A stretch of 64,000 nt of DNA. Origin: Flexivirga meconopsidis (lineage in GTDB: Bacteria > Actinomycetota > Actinomycetes > Actinomycetales > Dermatophilaceae). A model generated the notes under the pieces. The model was not told the DNA's origin, searched no databases, and saw only the letters and a list, made by a program, of their open reading frames with translations. The stretch's first letter is position 1, and every line of letters begins with the position of its first letter. Shown one piece after another: positions 26,578 to 34,718 of the stretch. The position numbers were made by a program, and so were the translations under genes. The stretch is from positions 248,001 to 312,000 of the forward strand of contig NZ_JAOBQJ010000001.1 in the NCBI RefSeq assembly GCF_026162425.1, in the 5' to 3' direction.

Positions 26578-27435
26578 GTGACCGGACGAGTGCAGCGCAT
26601 CGGTAGCCGCAACGCGACCTTCCAGCAGTGGCAGGCGCTGCTCGACAACCGCACCAAGCGACACCGCTCGGCTCAGTTCGTCGTGCAGGGCGTGAGGCCG
26701 ATTTCCATTGCGCTGCAACAGGGTTGGGACTTCGCGGCCCTGCTGCGCCCGACCGGTGCCCGGCCGAGCGCCTGGGCCGATCAGGTATGGCGGGACGCCC
26801 CGGGGGACCGCTACGAGCTCGCGCCGGACTTGCTCGCCGAGCTGGCCGAACGCGACTCCGACGAACCTCCCGAGCTGGTCGCGATCGTCCGGATGTCGCC
26901 CGACGATCTGGACCGCCTCGCGGTGCCGGATCCGCTGATCACCGTCTTCGACCGGCCCACGCAACCGGGCAACCTCGGCACGCTGTTGCGGTCGATCGAC
27001 GCGTTCGGCGGCACGGGTCTGGTCGTGTCCGGGCACGCCGCCGACCCCTACGACCCGCGCACCGTGCGAGCCAGCACCGGTTCGATCTTCGCGGTGCCGA
27101 CGGTGCGGGTGAGTTCGGCCGCTGAAGTGCTCGACTGGGTTGCAGCACAACGAGATTCAGGCACGGCATACACGATCTACGGCACCGATGAGGGCGGCGA
27201 GAGTGACCTGCGCAAGGTCGACCTGACCGGACCCACGCTGCTGGTGATCGGCAACGAGACCCGCGGCCTAAGCCGGGCCTGGCGCGATGCCGTCGACGGC
27301 GTTGTCAGCATCCCGATGGTCGGCACCGCCAGCTCGCTCAACGCCGCGACCGCCGGGTCGATCGTGCTGCACGAGGCGCTGCGACAGCGCGGTCAGTCGT
27401 CCGACGGGAACGACCAGGCGGCCGGTTACCGCTGA
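26578..27435 (+). CDS. TrmH/SpoU-type RNA 2'-O-methyltransferase
   Basis: This 285-residue SPOUT enzyme has the three family motifs in order: QPGNLGTLLRSIDAFG, LLVIGNETRGLS, and IPMVGTASSLNAATAGSIVL. These form the knotted SAM site used for ribose methylation of rRNA or tRNA. An N-terminal substrate-binding region of about 110 residues (ATFQQWQALLDNRTKRHRSA, FVVQGVRPI) resembles the tsr-type and TrmH families. GTG 26578 has an AGGA 8-11 bases upstream; ATG 26560 is an alternative. The target nucleotide cannot be told. It is convergent with a TetR gene. Confidence 0.9.
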   Translation: MTGRVQRIGSRNATFQQWQALLDNRTKRHRSAQFVVQGVRPISIALQQGWDFAALLRPTGARPSAWADQVWRDAPGDRYELAPDLLAELAERDSDEPPELVAIVRMSPDDLDRLAVPDPLITVFDRPTQPGNLGTLLRSIDAFGGTGLVVSGHAADPYDPRTVRASTGSIFAVPTVRVSSAAEVLDWVAAQRDSGTAYTIYGTDEGGESDLRKVDLTGPTLLVIGNETRGLSRAWRDAVDGVVSIPMVGTASSLNAATAGSIVLHEALRQRGQSSDGNDQAAGYR

Positions 27436-27446
27436 GCGACGTCGTG

Positions 27447-28094
27447 TCAATCGCGAGCCGGCCGCGGCCGGCTCCACTGACGTGCGAGCCCGACGAGCTG
27501 GTCGTCGATGTCGGGCCACGGGAACTTGCTGAGCGGCGACCGCAGCATGACCATCCCGTGCAGGCCGCACCACAGCTGGGTGGCGCGCTGGACGGCGTCC
27601 TCGCGGTCGGTGCTGACCTCGGCCACGGCGTCGACGATCAGCTCGAACTGCGATTGGCCGACGAAGCTCTCGCCTTGGGGCAACTCGAGGTTCCAGGTGG
27701 TCGCGAACAGCGTGCGAAAGGCCCCGGGCTGTTCGGCGGCAAACCGCACGTAGGCCCGGCCGAAGGCGACGATCCGGTCGAAGGGGTCGGGCCCGGCCTG
27801 GTCGGCGGCCGAGACCATCTCGTCGCCGAATCGACCCCATAGCTCGGATTTGACTGCCTGCAAAAGGGATTCGAGTGAATCGAAGTGCAGGTAGATCGAA
27901 GTCGCCGCCACACCGACTTCGCGCGCTACCGATCGAAGCGAGAGTCGCCAAGGGTCGTCGAGCTCCTCGACCAGGGCAATCGCGGCGTTCAGGATCTCCT
28001 CGCGCAGGCGCGCTCCGTCCCCTCGGGCGGCGACTGAGCGTCGGGTGCGCGTGGTGCGCGGGCGCTGGTCGGACGGTGCGGTGCGGGCAGCCAT
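27447..28094 (-). CDS. TetR family regulator of the adjacent MFS exporter
   Basis: This 215-residue protein has a TetR helix-turn-helix (LRSVAREVGVAATSIYLHFD at about 57-76) and a C-terminal domain with FRTLFATTWNLELP and LWCGLHGMVMLRSP, typical of the TetR_C_13/WHG-like ligand domains. ATG 28094 is chosen over 28148, which would cross the promoter. It is divergently transcribed from an MFS transporter, with a palindrome in the shared promoter. It is therefore probably a repressor released by an export substrate. Confidence 0.9.
   Translation of the reverse strand: MAARTAPSDQRPRTTRTRRSVAARGDGARLREEILNAAIALVEELDDPWRLSLRSVAREVGVAATSIYLHFDSLESLLQAVKSELWGRFGDEMVSAADQAGPDPFDRIVAFGRAYVRFAAEQPGAFRTLFATTWNLELPQGESFVGQSQFELIVDAVAEVSTDREDAVQRATQLWCGLHGMVMLRSPLSKFPWPDIDDQLVGLARQWSRPRPARD
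27455..27474. terminator. 20-base palindrome at convergent gene ends
   Basis: GAGCCGGCCGCGGCCGGCTC is a perfect palindrome inside the last codons of the TetR gene, 20 bases past the stop of the convergent RNA methyltransferase. It could stop transcription from both sides; no T-tract is present. Confidence 0.45.
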
Positions 28095-28119
28095 ATGAGC
28101 ATCCTCGCAGAATTGTAAG

Positions 28120-28149
28120 TTGACAAGTGTAGCGCTACAGCTGTTCACT
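28120..28149 (+). promoter_or_regulatory. MFS promoter with operator palindrome in the spacer
   Basis: A consensus -35 box TTGACA (28120-28125) and a weak -10 TTCACT (28144-28149) are separated by 18 bases. That spacer contains the perfect palindrome TGTAGCGCTACA (28128-28139). On the other strand TACAAT offers a -10 for the TetR gene. A repressor bound at the palindrome would block both promoters. Confidence 0.6.
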
Positions 28150-28203
28150 GATCATCACACCACGCGCTGTGGCCGCGCCCCTCCCAACCTCAAGAGGCAT
28201 CCG

Positions 28204-29766
28204 ATGACCGTCGACCTGTCCCGTCGTCGCGCAACACCACCCGAGCCCACCGCCGACCGTGGCCGCCCCGGCGTCGCGCTCGCGCTGATCTGCATCGCAA
28301 TGTTCATGCTGATGCTGGACATGACGATCGTTGCGGTCGCGCTGCCGGACATTCAGAACGACCTGCACGCCGACCTCGGGGACCTGCAATGGGTCGTCGA
28401 TGCCTACACCCTGCCGCTCGCGGCCCTGCTCCTCACCGCTGCGACGCTCGGAGACCGCCTTGGGCGCCGCCGCCTCTTCAGCATTGGTATGGCGGTGTTC
28501 ACGCTCGCCTCGCTCGGCGCCGCCCTTGCGGTGAACCCGTTGATGCTCAACGGAATGCGCGCAGTGCAGGGCATCGGCGCAGCAATGCTCTTCGGCACGG
28601 CGATGCCGATCCTTGGCCACGCCTACCCCGACCCCAAGACACGCGCCAAGGCCATCGGGGCGTTCGGTGCGACGCTCGCCGGCGCTACTGCGGTCGGCCC
28701 TTTGCTCGGCGGTCTGATCGTCGACCACATCGGCTGGCAGTGGATCTTTGCGATCAACGTGCCGATCGGTGCGCTGGCCTTCCTCGGCGCACGCGTCGGT
28801 CTGCCCGAGTCACGCGCCGTCTCCGCCCGTCGCACCGACTGGCCGGGCACGGCGCTGCTGACGATTTCATTGGCGGCGTTGGTGTTCGGGCTGATCCGCG
28901 GCCAATCAGAAGGTTGGGGGTCCGCACTCATCGTTGCGTCGTTCGTCGTCGCGGCCCTGGCGCTCGCGGCCTTCGTCATACGGGCCGGCAAGGTGGTCGA
29001 CCCCATGGTCGACCTGGAGCTCTTCGGTCGCCCCGGCTACGTCGGCATCGGCATCACCGCGCTCATCATCTCCGGCACGATCGTCGCCGCGACCAACTAC
29101 GTCGGGCTGTATTTCGTGAATACACTGGGCTATTCGCCGTTCGAAGCCGGTGTGCGCTTCCTGCCGCTGACCGTCAGCTCGTTCGTCGCAGCGCCGGTCA
29201 TCGCCCAGCTGGCACACCGCATCCCGACGGTCGTTTCGCTCACCGGCAGCCTCGCTCTGGTCGCGATCGGGCTCTACTGGGCATCACGCGTCGATGCCTC
29301 GTCCGATTGGACCGCACTGGCCCCCGGATTCGTGCTCGCCGGCGTCGGCCTCGGCGCATCGAGCGCGACGCTGTCGAGCGCGGCCCTCGCGAGCGTCGAG
29401 CCCGATCGCGCCGGCATGGCGACCGGAGTCGTCAACACGCTCCGCCAGGTCGGCACCGCGGCCGGGGTGGCCTCGCTCGGTGCGGTCTTCTCGGCCCGCT
29501 CCGGGGATCGTATGGCGAGCAACGTCGCGCCGGCGCACCTTCCGGCGGACGCTGTGACGTCCCTCCGCGAAGCGGTCGCCTCCGGCGCAGGGCAGCTCGT
29601 GGCCAGCGCCGCGCCGCCGTCATTGCGCGCCCGGGCGGCGTCGGCGGCGGTGGACGCCACGGCATACGGCATTCACACGATCCTGTTGGTGGCCGCGGTG
29701 ATCTCGGTCGCCGCCACCGTCGTGGTCGCGCTGCTGCTGGCTCTCGGCAGCCGGCGAACGGCCTGA
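28204..29766 (+). CDS. MFS multidrug exporter, DHA2 (EmrB/QacA) type
   Basis: This 520-residue membrane protein has about 14 helices, the DHA2 family number. Motif C/D1-type LMLDMTIVAVALPDIQNDL follows the first helix, motif A LGDRLGRRRLF links helices 2 and 3, and GATAVGPLLGGLIVDHIGWQ is the antiporter motif C in helix 5. Such proteins expel hydrophobic or cationic drugs in exchange for protons. ATG 28204 is the start. The divergent TetR gene and the palindromic promoter indicate substrate-induced expression. Confidence 0.92.
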   Translation: MTVDLSRRRATPPEPTADRGRPGVALALICIAMFMLMLDMTIVAVALPDIQNDLHADLGDLQWVVDAYTLPLAALLLTAATLGDRLGRRRLFSIGMAVFTLASLGAALAVNPLMLNGMRAVQGIGAAMLFGTAMPILGHAYPDPKTRAKAIGAFGATLAGATAVGPLLGGLIVDHIGWQWIFAINVPIGALAFLGARVGLPESRAVSARRTDWPGTALLTISLAALVFGLIRGQSEGWGSALIVASFVVAALALAAFVIRAGKVVDPMVDLELFGRPGYVGIGITALIISGTIVAATNYVGLYFVNTLGYSPFEAGVRFLPLTVSSFVAAPVIAQLAHRIPTVVSLTGSLALVAIGLYWASRVDASSDWTALAPGFVLAGVGLGASSATLSSAALASVEPDRAGMATGVVNTLRQVGTAAGVASLGAVFSARSGDRMASNVAPAHLPADAVTSLREAVASGAGQLVASAAPPSLRARAASAAVDATAYGIHTILLVAAVISVAATVVVALLLALGSRRTA

Positions 29767-29810
29767 CCAATCCACGCCCGCAGCCGCCTTCGGTGTGCGA
29801 GGGTCGAAGC

Positions 29811-30164
29811 ATGGCTGAAAACATCGACCAGGACATCGACCCGAGCGTGCCGCCCTCCGGCACGGGCTGTGTGGAATGCCTGGCGAGCGGTGGCTGGTGG
29901 GTGCATCTGCGCCGCTGCGCCGCCTGCGGGCACATCGGCTGCTGCGACACTTCACCGTCGCAGCACGCCAGCAAGCACTACGCCACAGCCGGCCACCCGG
30001 TGATGGTCAGCTTCGAGCCCGGCGAGGAGTGGGCCTGGAACTTCGCCACCGAACAGGCCCTGGCCGCACCGGAACTCGCCGCACCGCACTCCCACCCGAT
30101 CGACCAGCCGGTGCCCGGCCCCGAGGGTGCGGTCCCGCCGAACTGGCAGGAGCTCATCCACTGA
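29811..30164 (+). CDS. UBP-type zinc finger protein
   Basis: This 117-residue protein contains a UBP/ZnF motif in its first 70 residues: GCVECLASGGWWVHLRRCAA, CGHIGCCDTSPSQHASKH, then AGHPVMVSFEPGEEWAW. The cysteines and histidines match the zinc ligands of the ubiquitin-protease zinc finger. Bacteria of this group lack a ubiquitin system, so it probably binds another C-terminus or flexible tail. The rest is acidic and Pro-rich. It lies 44 bases after the MFS gene. Confidence 0.88.
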   Translation: MAENIDQDIDPSVPPSGTGCVECLASGGWWVHLRRCAACGHIGCCDTSPSQHASKHYATAGHPVMVSFEPGEEWAWNFATEQALAAPELAAPHSHPIDQPVPGPEGAVPPNWQELIH

Positions 30165-30387
30165 CCGACGCTGTACGACGGGGGCCGCGAACTCCCCGCA
30201 CCCCTCGAGCGTTGAGTCCCGATGGAACGACCGTGCGTCATTCACGGTCTACCAGTACGACGACGGGGTGTTCCCGACCCCGCCGAAGTACGTAAGGTGA
30301 TGAGCGAACTCGGGGGTCCGCGGAACGGCCGCGGCAACAGCGCGTTCGGCGGAGTTCGCGAGCAAGGCACATAGGAGGCTTGCAGAC

Positions 30388-31815
30388 ATGTCCAACCTCG
30401 ACCTCAGTGGCGGGCTCGGCGACCAGTGGCAGCAGAACAACGGCCAGGGTCAGCCGCAGCAACCGCAACCCGGCCAGCAGGCGCCGGCCCCGCAGCCGCA
30501 GCAGGCGCCCGCTCCTCAGCAGGCTCCCCAACCGGCTCCGCCCACTCAGACGGCAACCCCGCCGGCCCCGAACCTGCCGCCGGTCGCCGCACCGAGTGAC
30601 ACCTCGCTCGTGCTCGAGGCGCCGCAGCCGGTTGCCGTCGTGCAGGACCAGCAGGCCGTGCAGGCGATCCCGGTCGCGCCCGAGGCGCAGACCGAGCTGG
30701 ACAAGAAGGCGCAGGCGTTCGTCAATGAGTTGACCGCGATGGACATGAAGGCACCGTCGTTCACCGAGAAGGTGAACTCGATCGTCAACATGGGCGACAC
30801 GGAGATCCGGCGCTCGTCCGATGTGTCCAACCGGATGCTGCAGCGCCCGGCCGCGCAGGCCGGCAAGGACTCCGCGCAGAGCAAGGTCGGCGGCACGCTG
30901 GTCGACCTGCGCCGTACGATCACCGACCTCGACCCCAACCGGGCCGACCTCAAGGGTGCCAAGAAGGTGCTCAAGTGGTTGCCGGGCGGCAACAAGATCG
31001 AGAACTACTTCATGAAGTACCAGTCGGCGCAGAGTCACCTCGACGCGATCATCCGGTCGCTCGCCGCCGGCCAGGACGAGTTGCGCAAGGACAACGCCTC
31101 GATCGAGGTCGAGCGAAACAACATGTGGCAGGCGATGCAGAAGCTCGGTGAGTACAACCAGCTCGCGACGGCCCTGGACACCGCAGTCGCGAGCAAGGTC
31201 GGCGAGCTGGAAGCGGCCGGCCGCACCGAGGACGCCAACATCATGAAGTCCGACGTGCTCTTCGCGGTGCGGCAGCGGCGGCAGGACATCATGACCCAGA
31301 TGGCCGTGTCGGTGCAGGGCTACCTGGCACTGGACCTGGTGCGTAAGAACAACCAGGAGCTGATCCGCGGTGTCGACCGCGCCCAGACCACGACGGTCGC
31401 GGCACTGCGCACTGCGGTCATCGTCAGCCAGGCGCTCGCCCAGCAGAAGGTCGTGCTCGACCAGATCACCGCGCTCAACAGCACCACCTCCAACCTGATC
31501 GAGCAGACCTCGCAGCAGCTCAAGACCCAGGGCGCCGAGATCAACCAGCAGGCGGCCAGCAGCACGATCGAGATCGACAAGCTGCAGGCAGCCTTCGACA
31601 ACGTCTTCCAGACCATGGACGCGATCGACCAGTTCCGTTCGCAGGCAACGCAGTCGATGGCGCAGACCATCGGCGCCCTGGAGGGTCAGGTGCAGCGCGC
31701 CAAGCCCTACCTGGAGCGGTCGATGCGTCAGCAGGGCATCGACGCGACCACCGCCGCGTCCTTCCAGCCTGCGGGTGACGGGCAGCAGCACCAGCTGCGT
31801 CCCGGCCAGCAGTGA
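30388..31815 (+). CDS. telA: Toxic anion resistance protein, TelA/KlaA family
   Basis: This 475-residue protein begins with a Pro/Gln/Ala-rich, low-complexity region (about 15-75), followed by the long helical TelA domain (about 100-450; FVNELTAMDMKAPSFTEKVN, LKWLPGGNKIENYFMKYQSA, WQAMQKLGEYNQLATALD, LVRKNNQELIRGVDRAQTTT). The family is linked to tellurite and other toxic-anion tolerance and to envelope stress; its mechanism is unknown. ATG 30388 has AGGAGG 12-13 bases upstream. It opens the Ter-type cluster and is followed by a small unknown gene and terD, an order that suggests joint action. Confidence 0.93.
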   Translation: MSNLDLSGGLGDQWQQNNGQGQPQQPQPGQQAPAPQPQQAPAPQQAPQPAPPTQTATPPAPNLPPVAAPSDTSLVLEAPQPVAVVQDQQAVQAIPVAPEAQTELDKKAQAFVNELTAMDMKAPSFTEKVNSIVNMGDTEIRRSSDVSNRMLQRPAAQAGKDSAQSKVGGTLVDLRRTITDLDPNRADLKGAKKVLKWLPGGNKIENYFMKYQSAQSHLDAIIRSLAAGQDELRKDNASIEVERNNMWQAMQKLGEYNQLATALDTAVASKVGELEAAGRTEDANIMKSDVLFAVRQRRQDIMTQMAVSVQGYLALDLVRKNNQELIRGVDRAQTTTVAALRTAVIVSQALAQQKVVLDQITALNSTTSNLIEQTSQQLKTQGAEINQQAASSTIEIDKLQAAFDNVFQTMDAIDQFRSQATQSMAQTIGALEGQVQRAKPYLERSMRQQGIDATTAASFQPAGDGQQHQLRPGQQ

Positions 31816-31925
31816 ACCTCAGCCGCACCTGGCTTCGGCACGGACGGCAGTTGGGTTGGGTATGACGGGGGCGTCTCGTCCGGGGCGCGACACGGCATAC
31901 CTGAGGCACGAGTAGGGTCGCGAAC

Positions 31926-32432
31926 GTGGGATTGCTGTCACGACTCTTCGACCCCGACGGGTCGTCGCGTGCGGCGCAGGCGGTCGCGTCGGTGCAGCAG
32001 CAGGTCACCGCCGACAGCGACTCGGTCGATGCACTGCTCGGCAAGATGCGCTCGCTGATCCTGGAGATCAACTCAAGCGCCGCCGACCTGCCGGCGATCG
32101 GCGTCGTGCTCGCGCGCGCGGTCACCGACACGATCCGCGAGGTGCTCACCGGTGGTGACGCCTCGCGCCTCGACATCGGGGTGCGGGTCGCGATCAACGG
32201 CACGCTGACCGACTACCTGCCCGGCACGATCCGGGCGTATGTCGGTGCGGTTCGCGCCGCCGGCCCCCAGGGCGAGGCAGCCGCGACCGACGCGCTGGTC
32301 GAGCAGCTGACCACGCTCCGCCGCAGCGTGGAGGAGCTCGCCGCCGCAGGGCGCCAGCGAGACCTCAGCGCGCTGCAGGTGCAGGGACGGTTCCTGCAGG
32401 ACAAGTTCGGCCAGTCCGAACTCGACATCTGA
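31926..32432 (+). CDS. Unknown helical protein between telA and terD
   Basis: This 168-residue soluble protein was not recognised. It is predicted to be mostly helical (VASVQQQVTADSDSVDALLG, VEQLTTLRRSVEELAAAGRQ) with a middle region GVRVAINGTLTDYLPGTIRA. Such helices could bind TelA, whose Firmicutes relatives pair with XpaC, but no XpaC-like membrane segment exists here. It starts at GTG 31926 with a weak ribosome binding site and ends 34 bases before a TerD gene. It contains the GTATGTCG sequence in frame. Confidence 0.75.
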   Translation: MGLLSRLFDPDGSSRAAQAVASVQQQVTADSDSVDALLGKMRSLILEINSSAADLPAIGVVLARAVTDTIREVLTGGDASRLDIGVRVAINGTLTDYLPGTIRAYVGAVRAAGPQGEAAATDALVEQLTTLRRSVEELAAAGRQRDLSALQVQGRFLQDKFGQSELDI

Positions 32433-32466
32433 CGGCCCCGACGAGCCTCAAGGAGGACAAGACATC

Positions 32467-33030
32467 GTGAGCCCCATGGCCAAGGGCGCGAACATCGCGC
32501 TGCGCCGGGAGTTGCCCGACCTCAAGGGTGTCGTCGTCGGGGTGTCCTGGAACACCGGCGGTGAGCGGTCGCTCGACGACAACCTGGCGTTGCTGACCGT
32601 GCTGGTTGGAGCCGATGGCCGCGCGCTGTCGCCCGAGCACCTCGTCTACTTCAACCAACTGGTCTCGGCGGACCTGTCCACCGCACAGTTGGAGCAGGCG
32701 CTCGGCGGCGACGACGAACAGGTCGAGGTCGAGCTCGACAGCGTGCCCGACGAGGTCGCCAAGATCGTCTTCGTGCTCTACCTGTCCGAAGGCGGCGGCA
32801 GCAGCCGCACGCTCGGCCAGCTGCGCAGCCTCGTGGTGCGGTTGCTCAACCTCGACGGCGGCGCGTCGATCATCTCCACCGTCGACTTCGCAGGCGGCCT
32901 CGGCAACGAGACCGCGCTGAAGCTGGTCGAGCTCTACAAGCACAACGGTGACTGGAAGGTCCGCGCGCTCGGGCTCGGCTACTCCGCCGGATTGGCAGGC
33001 GTGGCAAAGGAATTCGGCGTTCCACTATGA
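32467..33030 (+). CDS. TerD family protein with reduced calcium site
   Basis: This 187-residue protein has a TerD domain: N-terminal KGANIALRRELPDLKGVVVG, LVYFNQ, VEVELDSVPDEVAKIVFVLY, and C-terminal NETALKLVELYKHNGDWKVR. TerD proteins bind calcium and take part in tellurite, phage and oxidative-stress tolerance near the membrane. Here the usual GDNxTGEGxGDDE segment is reduced to LGGDDEQ, so calcium binding may be weakened. GTG 32467 has a strong AAGGAGGA. It is one of three TerD genes in the cluster and the most divergent. Confidence 0.9.
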   Translation: MSPMAKGANIALRRELPDLKGVVVGVSWNTGGERSLDDNLALLTVLVGADGRALSPEHLVYFNQLVSADLSTAQLEQALGGDDEQVEVELDSVPDEVAKIVFVLYLSEGGGSSRTLGQLRSLVVRLLNLDGGASIISTVDFAGGLGNETALKLVELYKHNGDWKVRALGLGYSAGLAGVAKEFGVPL

Positions 33031-33043
33031 ACGGCGACGACTC

Positions 33044-34087
33044 GTGAGCACCCGCACCGACCTGCCTTTCCTGCGGCGGCGCTCGCTGCGCGGTATGACG
33101 CAGCCCGCGTCGGCCACAGCTGCTGATCAAGTAGGGCGAGCCCCCGAGGGTGCGTCTTTGGACCTGGGTGGTCCACCCGCGCCGGCTGCGGATGCTGATC
33201 GAGTAGGGCGAGCCCCCGAGGGTGCGTCTTTGGACCTGGGTGGTCCACCCGCGCCGGCTGCGGATGCTGATCGAGTAGGGCGAGCCCCCCAGGGCGAGCC
33301 CGTATCGAGATCAGGCGGTACGTCGTTGGATTTGGGTGCTGGTCTCGATACGGCCTCCGCAGGCGCCCCGGCCTACTCGACCAGCGAGACCAGTGGGACG
33401 TCGCTCGACCTCGGCTCGTCCGACCCGGTCACGCCGCCGGGAGGCACCTCGCTGAGTCTCGACGCCCCGTCCGGCGCCGTCGCGCCGGCGGCGAGCAGCT
33501 CCCGTCATACGCTCCCGGCGAAGCACGACCTCGGGCTGCCGACGATCCACGCGGACGAGCGGCGGCTGATGACCGAGCACGAGCCGGTCGTCGAGCTGAC
33601 CCGGATGCAGTCCGCCGCCGGCGCGCTCGAGGCCAGGGTCGCGGTCGCCAACCCGTCGGAGGTGGTGCTCGGCACGGTCTTCGAGACCGCCGACGGCCGC
33701 GAGTCGCTCGTGCTGCCCGGGCTCGCCCAGCAGGGTCCGGACCCGCGCTCGCCGATCTTCCGGGCGACCTCCAGCGGGGTCGCGGTCAACCTGCGGCACA
33801 TCCGCGGCATCAACCGCTTCCTGATCTTCGCGGTGCCGACCCGACCCACCAAGCAGATGCCGGGCGGCACCGTCGCAGTCACCACCTACGGCCGGGCGCG
33901 ACTCGAGCTGCCGCTGGTCGCCGGGCCTAGTCTCGGCGCGCAGGCGCTGCTCACGGCATACGTCGTGGAAGGCCGGCTGGTGCTGCGTGCGGAACACGAC
34001 CCCTACTCCGGCACGTTGCAGCAAGTGACTGCGGCATACGGTTATCGCGAGCTGTCCTGGCGCGACCCCTACACCCCTCTTGTATGA
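33044..34087 (+). CDS. Ter-cluster protein with repeated SLDLG linker
   Basis: This 347-residue protein has an Ala/Pro/Gly-rich N-terminal half containing five SLDLG/SLSLD motifs, two of them inside exact 24-residue repeats, and a folded C-terminal half (about 165-347; [60 protein letters not shown]). The C-terminal domain is not recognised, but its location between two terD genes links it to the Ter system. The linker DNA contains REP-like elements read in frame. The start is GTG 33044, 13 bases after the terD stop; the longer frame overlaps terD. Confidence 0.75.
   Translation: MSTRTDLPFLRRRSLRGMTQPASATAADQVGRAPEGASLDLGGPPAPAADADRVGRAPEGASLDLGGPPAPAADADRVGRAPQGEPVSRSGGTSLDLGAGLDTASAGAPAYSTSETSGTSLDLGSSDPVTPPGGTSLSLDAPSGAVAPAASSSRHTLPAKHDLGLPTIHADERRLMTEHEPVVELTRMQSAAGALEARVAVANPSEVVLGTVFETADGRESLVLPGLAQQGPDPRSPIFRATSSGVAVNLRHIRGINRFLIFAVPTRPTKQMPGGTVAVTTYGRARLELPLVAGPSLGAQALLTAYVVEGRLVLRAEHDPYSGTLQQVTAAYGYRELSWRDPYTPLV
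33122..33313 (+). repeat. 72-base tandem repeats with REP-like core, inside a gene
   Basis: Units start at 33122, 33194 and 33266; the first two are full length and differ by one base near the start, and the third diverges after 26 bases. Each contains GATCGAGTAGGGCGAGCCCC, and the block ends CCCGTATCGAGATCA, which is the reverse orientation of the intergenic element at 25765. Because 72 is divisible by three, the coding frame is kept. Confidence 0.9.
33341..33391 (+). repeat. REP-like element inside the SLDLG-linker gene
   Basis: GGTCTCGATACGG at the left and CTACTCGACCAGCGAGACC at the right form a seven-base terminal inverted repeat (GGTCTCG / CGAGACC). It is the forward-orientation counterpart of the element at 25765-25816, here translated in frame. 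Confidence 0.75.
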
Positions 34088-34118
34088 CGAAAAACGTTCC
34101 AACGAAAGGAAATTCGAC

Positions 34119-34706
34119 ATGGCAGTGAGTCTGACCAAGGGTGGCAACATCTCCCTGGAGAAGGCCGCACCTGGCATGACCAACGCGGTGATCGGCCTCG
34201 GCTGGGACCCGCGCACCACCGATGGCGCACCGTTCGACCTGGATGCCTCGGTGCTGCTGCTCGGCGAGAACGGCAAGGTCCGCCAGGACCAGGACTTCGT
34301 CTTCTACAACAATCTCACCGGCGACAACGGATCGGTGCAGCACCAGGGCGACAACCGCACCGGTGAGGGAGAGGGCGACGACGAGTCGATCAACGTGTCG
34401 TTGACGCAGGTGTCGCCGGACGTGGCGCGCATCGTGGTCGTGGCCTCGATCGACCAGGCCGACCAGCGCAGCCAGAACTTCGGTCAGGTCGCCGACGCCT
34501 ACATCCGCATCTACGACGCCGACGACCCACACAACGCCGACAAGGGCGTGCGGTTCGACCTCGGCGAGGACGCATCCACCGAGACCGCGCTGATCTTCGG
34601 CGAGCTCTACCGCCACGGCACGGAGTGGAAGTTCCGCGCGATCGGCCAGGGGTATGCCGGGGGTCTGGCCAGCGTGATCACCGAATTCGGTCTGCAGGTC
34701 GGCTGA
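34119..34706 (+). CDS. terD: TerD family calcium-binding stress protein
   Basis: This canonical 195-residue TerD/TerE protein has [12 protein letters not shown] at the start, [23 protein letters not shown], and the full calcium segment [18 protein letters not shown], followed by [20 protein letters not shown] and [20 protein letters not shown]. The domain is a beta-sandwich that binds two or more calcium ions. It is thought to form membrane-associated complexes with TerC-like proteins. ATG 34119 is preceded by GAAAGGA. The gene is convergent with copD 12 bases on. Confidence 0.95.
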   Translation: MAVSLTKGGNISLEKAAPGMTNAVIGLGWDPRTTDGAPFDLDASVLLLGENGKVRQDQDFVFYNNLTGDNGSVQHQGDNRTGEGEGDDESINVSLTQVSPDVARIVVVASIDQADQRSQNFGQVADAYIRIYDADDPHNADKGVRFDLGEDASTETALIFGELYRHGTEWKFRAIGQGYAGGLASVITEFGLQVG

Positions 34707-34718
34707 CCCGGCGCGCGC

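Noticed and set aside
28389-29810. Long forward frame overlapping the MFS gene and reading into the UBP zinc-finger gene
   Set aside because: Arg-rich shadow of the MFS gene in another frame; only the segment from ATG 29811 has real coding features.
33122-33313. Tandem repeats considered as a CRISPR array
   Set aside because: Units are directly abutting with no unique spacers, lie inside a coding frame, and no cas gene is present.
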